Positions 26,923-64,000 of a stretch of DNA of 64,000 bases are shown here, piece by piece. Location of the stretch: the NCBI GenBank assembly GCA_019155185.1, contig CM032807.1, forward strand, positions 11,436,700 through 11,500,699, in the 5' to 3' direction. The notes below the pieces were generated by a model. The model did not search any database and had not been told where the DNA came from. It was given only the letters and a program-made list of their open reading frames with translations. A program made the position numbers and the translations under genes. The number at the start of each line of letters is the position of its first letter. Position 1 is the stretch's first letter. Origin of the DNA: Beaufortia kweichowensis (taxonomy: Eukaryota > Chordata > Actinopteri > Cypriniformes > Gastromyzontidae).

Positions 26923-26955
26923 AGGTCTGCAAAATGCATAAATGTAAGTGTAAAT
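26923..26955 (+). mobile_element. Decayed SINE tail
   Basis: GGTCTGCAAAATGCATAAAT followed by GTAAGTGTAAAT resembles the conserved 3' end seen in the SINE at 12375-12518. The tRNA-like head is not recognisable. Confidence 0.5.
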
Positions 26956-27773
26956 AATTAAAATATATCATATTGTTAACGCAACAGCAAAATACAAGTC
27001 GAGTGACACAAGCACTTGAGCACAGCTATTTGTAGCTTGTGTGAAGTTATAGAGTTGCATTTTAAATCAATTACCTTTAAATTTCCCTTTTATGTAGAAT
27101 GATGCCTTAAACAGAAGTTGCAAACAATTAAGTGCTTTAGAGTGGAAAAAATGTAAAGCGGGTGCCTACGCAGGTACACACACTAGGTTTTTATACAAAG
27201 CTAGACCAAACAACATCATAAATTCAAACCACAACTTAAATCGCACACACATGACACTTCTATCGGAAAATACAAGAATCAAATCCCCCAGATGCCATGT
27301 AAGAAACCCTAGAGACTCCAAATGTTGAACAAAGAAAAAAAAAAAAACAGACTAATTTGTCCTGTCCTCCAAACACACACAGACTCCCTCATTAACTGTG
27401 TTACAGAAAATGCTGATGTAATGAAAGTTAATCTGCCGGTCTTTTTTGGCTAAGAAGTGAGTGTGATCGCCCTGCCCACCCCCACATACAGGTTCATTAA
27501 CTCCCAATGTGAGTGTATTTCAATACACAGACAATACACAGAGGGAACCGATCGCAAAGTGCTTGAGCATGTGCCTTACATCACGTAGGCATCGGTGAAA
27601 AGGGAACGTGAGAATGAACGAGAGATTGTAACAGTCTTGTTTCTGAGTGAGGAGAGGAGTTGATTGTCTCAAGAGAAACAGGGTGTCACAAAGGGAATGT
27701 TCTGAAAATTAGGCGCGTGCTTGCGTGGACTATTCTTGTTTGAGTCGTGACCTCGGGGGTTTCTTGGCATCCA

Positions 27774-27798
27774 TTGACCCGGGTCAACATGAGGGTCA
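27774..27798. promoter_or_regulatory. Cluster of GGGTCA half-sites
   Basis: A perfect 14-base palindrome TTGACCCGGGTCAA (27774-27787), followed six bases after its last half-site by another GGGTCA. A GTGACCT word lies 30 bases upstream. These are nuclear-receptor half-sites in everted and direct arrangement. Function is inference only. Confidence 0.3.
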
Positions 27799-29684
27799 AA
27801 GCCTCTTAGACTCAATGACACTGAGAAGTAGCACTTTATTTCGTGAAATGAAGTATGCATATGCATATTGCCACATCTAAAGTACACTACAAAAGCTTGT
27901 AAAATGTGACCCAAAGTATTTTATGCGGCTTTAGTAAAAATATGAAACGTTTGTATGGTTTTCAAATCTGCTTTGTCCTCCCTTTCAATCAATACCGCAA
28001 GTTTTAACAGACCTTTGAATACGCTCGCATGTATTTCAACAGGTTGAAAGTTCATAACAACTGCCACTAGAGGGAAAAATGTCTGTCTGTCATGTCTGGA
28101 GGTCATAGACAGTGAAAAGGTGGAATAACAATGTTGGTGAGTTAACTGGCGCCTGCTAAAGTATATTACATTAAGCTGAATCTGGGCTGAAATGTGACTC
28201 ACCATCACACCATCTCCAGATTTGGCTCTGACCAGAGGATACTAGTGTACTGGTGTGCCTTAATGCTTTATAATAGCTTAACTAACAAGACTATGATGGT
28301 TAACCGGCTAAATCAGTACAGTTTGTAACAAACCAATTGTCAGCCTAGCATGTGCATGCCAGCATGTTACTGTAAATGTGTAATTGACAAGCAATTTGTT
28401 TGTCCACACTTAAACAAATAGTCCTTTCTTCAGCTGAACACAAATAAATCATTTTAGATTAAAATGCCATCATGTATATTCTTATAGGGTACTCAAAATG
28501 TGAAGCTCCTAAACTTACAAGTAATCCAAATGTCTCCAGTGGGTCTTTTAAAGCTAAATGATTTATTTGTGCAGGAAAACAAGTCATATTTTAATTTGTA
28601 ATATTTAGCTGTACTGAAATGTAAACAAACAATCCTAGCGATATGTTTAAATATGGTGGCACATCTCATTGGTCTTGTGACTAATTGCCATATAAGTTTT
28701 TTACACACAAGCACTAATCAAATCAAATTTTGAAAAATATTGACATTTTAATGTCAAATTATTTGTTATGTTTAATGGACTGTTTAAGGGACAATTATGA
28801 GGAATAGTATTTTTGGTGAATAGGCTTTCAGAGTGAACATTTACCTGCACCACTGTGATTTACCATGTTCCAGACTGTGTCACAATCCTTCACCCAAAGT
28901 GCCATAGAAAATTTTCATATTACATATGGTAACATTCACAGTTTAATGTTGTTTCTGGAATCTGCGGTTGAGAATCTGAGTCTGTCATATTGCATGACAG
29001 TCGTGTGGTACAAAAGCATTTAACACGATTTCCAGGAAAGACGATTCATTTAGAAACCGCTGCAATCTGCAAGCCAGACACAAACACTCAACACTTGAAA
29101 CATCACCAGTCCTCCGGTCCATAACAGAGGCGCATCCAATGTATTTGGACTCCTGTCCCATCTCTGCATGGATATCACATGCCGAAGCTAACGAGCTAAT
29201 CTGCAGCGTCACCATTTATTTTACATCCAAGAGCACGCTCGCAATTCTGTGTTCCAGCACTGAATTAAACTTGGCAGGACTGTTTATGAAAGACATGTGT
29301 CATGCATTATATGTTGACAGTTGTTAAGAAAATATTTGTTTGTGTGATAAACTGACGATGAATGTTAATAACTTGGCAACAACTCAGGACACAATGGCAC
29401 CTTAGCATCTTCCCAAGAATGCATCTTTTATGGAACGATTTCAATGCGAGCGAGAGACACTATTTATTCACTGCTAAATATTTGGGCTGAGATGTCTTTT
29501 TTTAAGAGAGGTTGTATATTGAGATTAGGCCTTTTTTATCCAGTGTGTTAAATTTCTTCTCTTTCTCTTTTGGTTCACCTTTTGACAGCGGGCTTTGTGT
29601 ACAGACTGTGGGAAAGTTTCCTTTCCTGATGAGGTCATCCCTTTAACCCCCCCATACACAGCACACACACACAGATCTGTTTCA

Positions 29685-29685
<1 letters not shown>

Positions 29686-29718
<33 letters not shown>
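29686..29718. repeat. (CA)n microsatellite
   Basis: 33 bases of CA repeat. Confidence 0.95.
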
Positions 29719-29720
<2 letters not shown>

Positions 29721-30924
29721 AAGGAGAAATACAACAAAGCCTTGCCTCTTTATCTGTGTAAATGTACACACATGTAAATGCAATGCACTTCGGTGTGCGT
29801 TTTCTTAGTAACATCTAAAATATGTTTCAGTAACTTCATTGCAACCTCAGCGAGATATCTGAAAAGACTGCCATAATGCAATGCAAAACTCATTACTACT
29901 ATCTGCTAAAAGAAATATGAAAATTAATCTCATTAGTTCTCATGTATTGTAAATAGATGTCATATTCGTGATTTGTCACGAGACATGCAAGAACCAATGA
30001 GATTCCAAGTTATCACCGTGCCGCCATATTTAAACTTGCTGTCATATTTAACCATGGTTTGTTTCCATAGATATGAGACAGATATGAGACACCGATCGCT
30101 AAATAGACTCAGTATTATTACATATTGTTTTAAAACTGGGAGAACTATTTTATTAAGCCACTGACATCTTCTTCCGAATGTTTTGCGTAAAAATGATCAT
30201 CACATAGCTCACGTGCATCTCCCAATCATAGGAAACCATGTGTGACGGACCCTTTGTAAATATATGATCATGTGACAAAATGTACACGCAGTGTGCTAGA
30301 TTAAGAGTCGACAAAGCAAAAGTACTCCGTATTCCACGTACCCCACGTACGCCGTCACAGCTTGTCCATCACATTTCATTCAAATACAAATTATCTGTGA
30401 CCCTTATCCACCTCAACCCACAAATAATTAAACCCAAGGTTAAAGCCTTTAAAACATACAGAAAGTATCCCCCGAGGGCCATACTTACACAGTTCACAAT
30501 ATGGCAGACGCTTATGCTGTCAGAGTAATTCTGAACAGCAAAAGGCCAACGAAAACGTGCAAGGCGAAACATACACAAAAACACAGACGTTCACTGTAAG
30601 TATGACTCTAATAAAGAAGAATGCCTGAGTCACAGTTCTTCAGACACACACGGGTCTTTGTTTTAAAAGAAATGTGTTATACACTCACAACTCTTAATCA
30701 AATTTGCCAGACTATGAGTCTTTTCCAATGTGTGTTTAAGCAAACACGTGGAGACCTGCAGGGTGTTGAGATGAAGCGTGTGTGTGTGTGTGTGTGGAAA
30801 TGACTGACATTCCTCTTAATCAGACTGAAGCCCAAAGTAAGAAGTTTAAAGAAACAGAAAAGTGAGAAAACACACACTCCCAGAAAGTATTAGTCCTTAC
30901 CAAGGGTGTATTTGAAAGTGTTTG

Positions 30925-30938
30925 CCAGTAGGGGGCGC
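30925..30938 (+). promoter_or_regulatory. CTCF-like binding motif
   Basis: CCAGTAGGGGGCGC agrees with the CTCF core consensus CCASYAGRKGGCRS at every position. It sits between igfbp3 and tns3, about 1.8 kb beyond the predicted tns3 polyadenylation signal, a natural place for a domain boundary. Occupancy not shown. Confidence 0.5.
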
Positions 30939-31791
30939 CCCACTGAATAAATTAGGAAATTATAAACTATGTAAAACCTGGAAAAATCCATGATGGTAGT
31001 TGCCGGGCGCAGGACTTCACTTCCAGCTGTACAGTGTGCGATCGTCCACTTTTTGAGTCGTAAGGAATACCGTTTCCAAGCCTCCACTGTCTGTAAAACA
31101 GCACTGTTTATTGATATTATTCATACTTTTATAACCTCACGGTGTTGGCAATGATACAGTCTCCAGGCTCACAGAATCTCAGACGGCAATATTTAAATAA
31201 TTAATTAAAAATGAATCTCTGGACTTTTTGGTTATTTCTTTATGTAGATAAAGTTAAGGATCCTGTTCAACAGCTTCCTTTTTAACAGCGTCAATTGACC
31301 AAGATGCCTCGATGGTGCAGTTATAAGATCCACCAGCAGGGGCTAACTGGTCATGTTAACCAGTAAAACCTTGACCCCTTGAGGAATCCACCCCGCAGCT
31401 GACTCACAAATTTCTCTCTCTTCTTCACTTTCTTTTTGTATCTTTCTTTCCTGTTTGATTCACTCACCCTCTCTTGCCGAAGCCCATATAAAGGGGCAAT
31501 TTTGTGTGAAATCAGTAATCAGATTTGAACAAGTGAGTCTCTTTCCATCCAAACCTCTGAATAAGCGAACCATTATACTCCCCTGCGTTCTCTCTTTTTC
31601 TCTCACTGGAGAACACGGTGAGCTCATTCCACCACAGTTCACCACATGATGTTGTATGGATGTCTCTGAGATGCGTCATTGACAGATATTACTAAAAGAG
31701 ACGTTTTAAGCAATCCGCTTGTCTCTGTGACATGAAGGTCACAGTGATTTTGCCAAGAAAGATCTTGCTAGTACAATGAAATACATAAATA

Positions 31792-31980
31792 CACTGTAAA
31801 AATAAAAGGGGCTTCAAATATCTATATCTAAATATAAGTGCCCCGAAAATCTTCTTCTTACAAAAGGGTTACTGGTGGAACCATTAACAGTCTTGGTAGT
31901 TCTTGGAAATAATTTGGGATCCTTCAGGCACTTTAAATTCAACTCTTAAGTTCCCCAGACAACCATTCTTTTTTAGATGT
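31792..31980. repeat. Dispersed repeat with CACTGTAAAAATAAA end
   Basis: Begins ACACTGTAAAAATAAAAGGG and contains GGTGGAACCATTAACAG, ACTCTTAAGTTCCCCAGACA and CATTCTTTTTTAGATGTATA, decayed relatives of a teleost repeat made of GGTTCTT words. Related to 15985-16120. Confidence 0.45.
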
Positions 31981-32348
31981 ATATTCAGTTGTAGTCCACT
32001 ATAAACCCAGCCTCCATTTAGTACCATACTATTTCTTTATTGTATTCCGTTCACGTATGTTACAGTCAACAAAATATTCATTTACAAGCATAGCAAAACA
32101 GTTAGGCAGTACAATAAGGAAGTGTCTTCACAGGACAGCCTCAACAATTAGCAAATATAAATATATAAGCATATACTTTATGGCTATGACTGCTTTAAAT
32201 GATTCCCATGTAAAACTTTGAAGTGAAATCATTCATCATACAAAAAACGTTTATATGCCTGTTCAGCATTTATAGGCACTTATTATGTTTAATTATGAAT
32301 TTATGTCGTGTTGTGCACCTTACATATAACAAGACTCTATTATAGTGT

Positions 32349-32408
32349 CTCAATGAATTCTCTTTGCTTGACTATAAAATGGATAGTCAAGCAAAGACAA
32401 TTCATGAG
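32349..32408. repeat. Short hairpin
   Basis: The arms CTCAATGAATTCTCTTTGCT/TGACTAT and ATAGTCAAGCAAAGACAATT/CATGAG pair over about 26 bases with one mismatch and one bulge, around a loop of about 7 bases. It has the size of a small precursor RNA, but nothing shows that it is transcribed or processed. Confidence 0.6.
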
Positions 32409-32737
32409 TAAAACATAGATGAGTAAAAAAACGAGCATACCATACACAGACTATGAGTTATTTTGATAAATATTTCCAAAAATATAAACAAGGTCAATAC
32501 GGTTTATAAACCGACCACAAAGTATCGAAGAAAACTGTTTGGTTTCCCTTTATAAACAAACAAATACACAGATAAACAAAAATGTACTGGATATTTTGAA
32601 CTATAAAAGTATTATCTGATAATATACACATGTATATATAATTGAAAACATGAAAGTTATTTGATATGAAAATGATGAGCTCTTTGGTCGACTTATTTTA
32701 CGTATGTGCCTAGACAAGAGAAATTGATCGACAGTCC

Positions 32738-64000
<31,263 letters not shown>

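Larger units (their letters stand above)
22979..30924. other. Intergenic, possible regulatory DNA
   Basis: No gene recognised. Contains a palindromic mini-element (24346-24464), a perfect DR1 motif (25351-25363), a decayed SINE tail (26923-26955), a cluster of GGGTCA half-sites (27774-27798), a CA repeat (29686-29718) and a compositionally complex stretch at 29030-29330 that could be conserved noncoding DNA. Confidence 0.5.
30939..32737. other. Intergenic, downstream of tns3
   Basis: Contains a GAACC-type repeat (31792-31980) and a 60-base hairpin (32349-32408). Part of this could be 3' untranslated region if tns3 uses a distal polyadenylation site, e.g. the AATAAA complement near 32036-32041. 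No gene recognised. Confidence 0.5.

Overview
The window is vertebrate, almost certainly ray-finned fish DNA, and a cyprinid is most likely. It is AT-rich, with small exons in long introns, many CA, CT and AT microsatellites and several copies of short interspersed elements of the kind common in carp-like fish. It carries parts of two protein-coding genes, both on the minus strand. No species can be named from the sequence alone.

Gene 1 (positions 1-5.5 kb) is igfbp3, insulin-like growth factor binding protein 3. Exons 1-3 are present with exact splice junctions. The last exon, which holds most of the thyroglobulin type-1 domain and the basic C-terminus, lies beyond position 1. Exon 1 sits in a CpG-rich stretch with a TATA box about 230 bp upstream of the ATG.

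From about 5.5 to 32.7 kb I find no gene. This intergenic stretch holds microsatellites, a tRNA-derived SINE, several miniature inverted-repeat elements, an excellent CTCF-like motif near 30.93 kb and two clusters of nuclear-receptor half-sites.

Gene 2 (about 32.7 kb to beyond 64 kb) is a tensin, best matching tensin-3 (tns3). I could join 23 coding exons in phase, giving 1,067 codons plus stop. They run from the end of the PTEN-like catalytic loop through the C2 domain, a long disordered middle with a talin-binding-like helix, the SH2 domain and the C-terminal PTB domain. The 5' end lies beyond position 64000. The order igfbp3-tns3, both on the same strand, is the order known in other vertebrates and supports both calls.

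The best leads are: a probable alternative first exon of tns3 near 46.3-46.6 kb that would give a short SH2-PTB form; a 107-bp-arm, nearly perfect palindrome in a tns3 intron; a 182-bp CT repeat that forms the polypyrimidine tract of a tns3 splice acceptor; and two families of short transposons with clear terminal inverted repeats. I saw no wholly new biological system.
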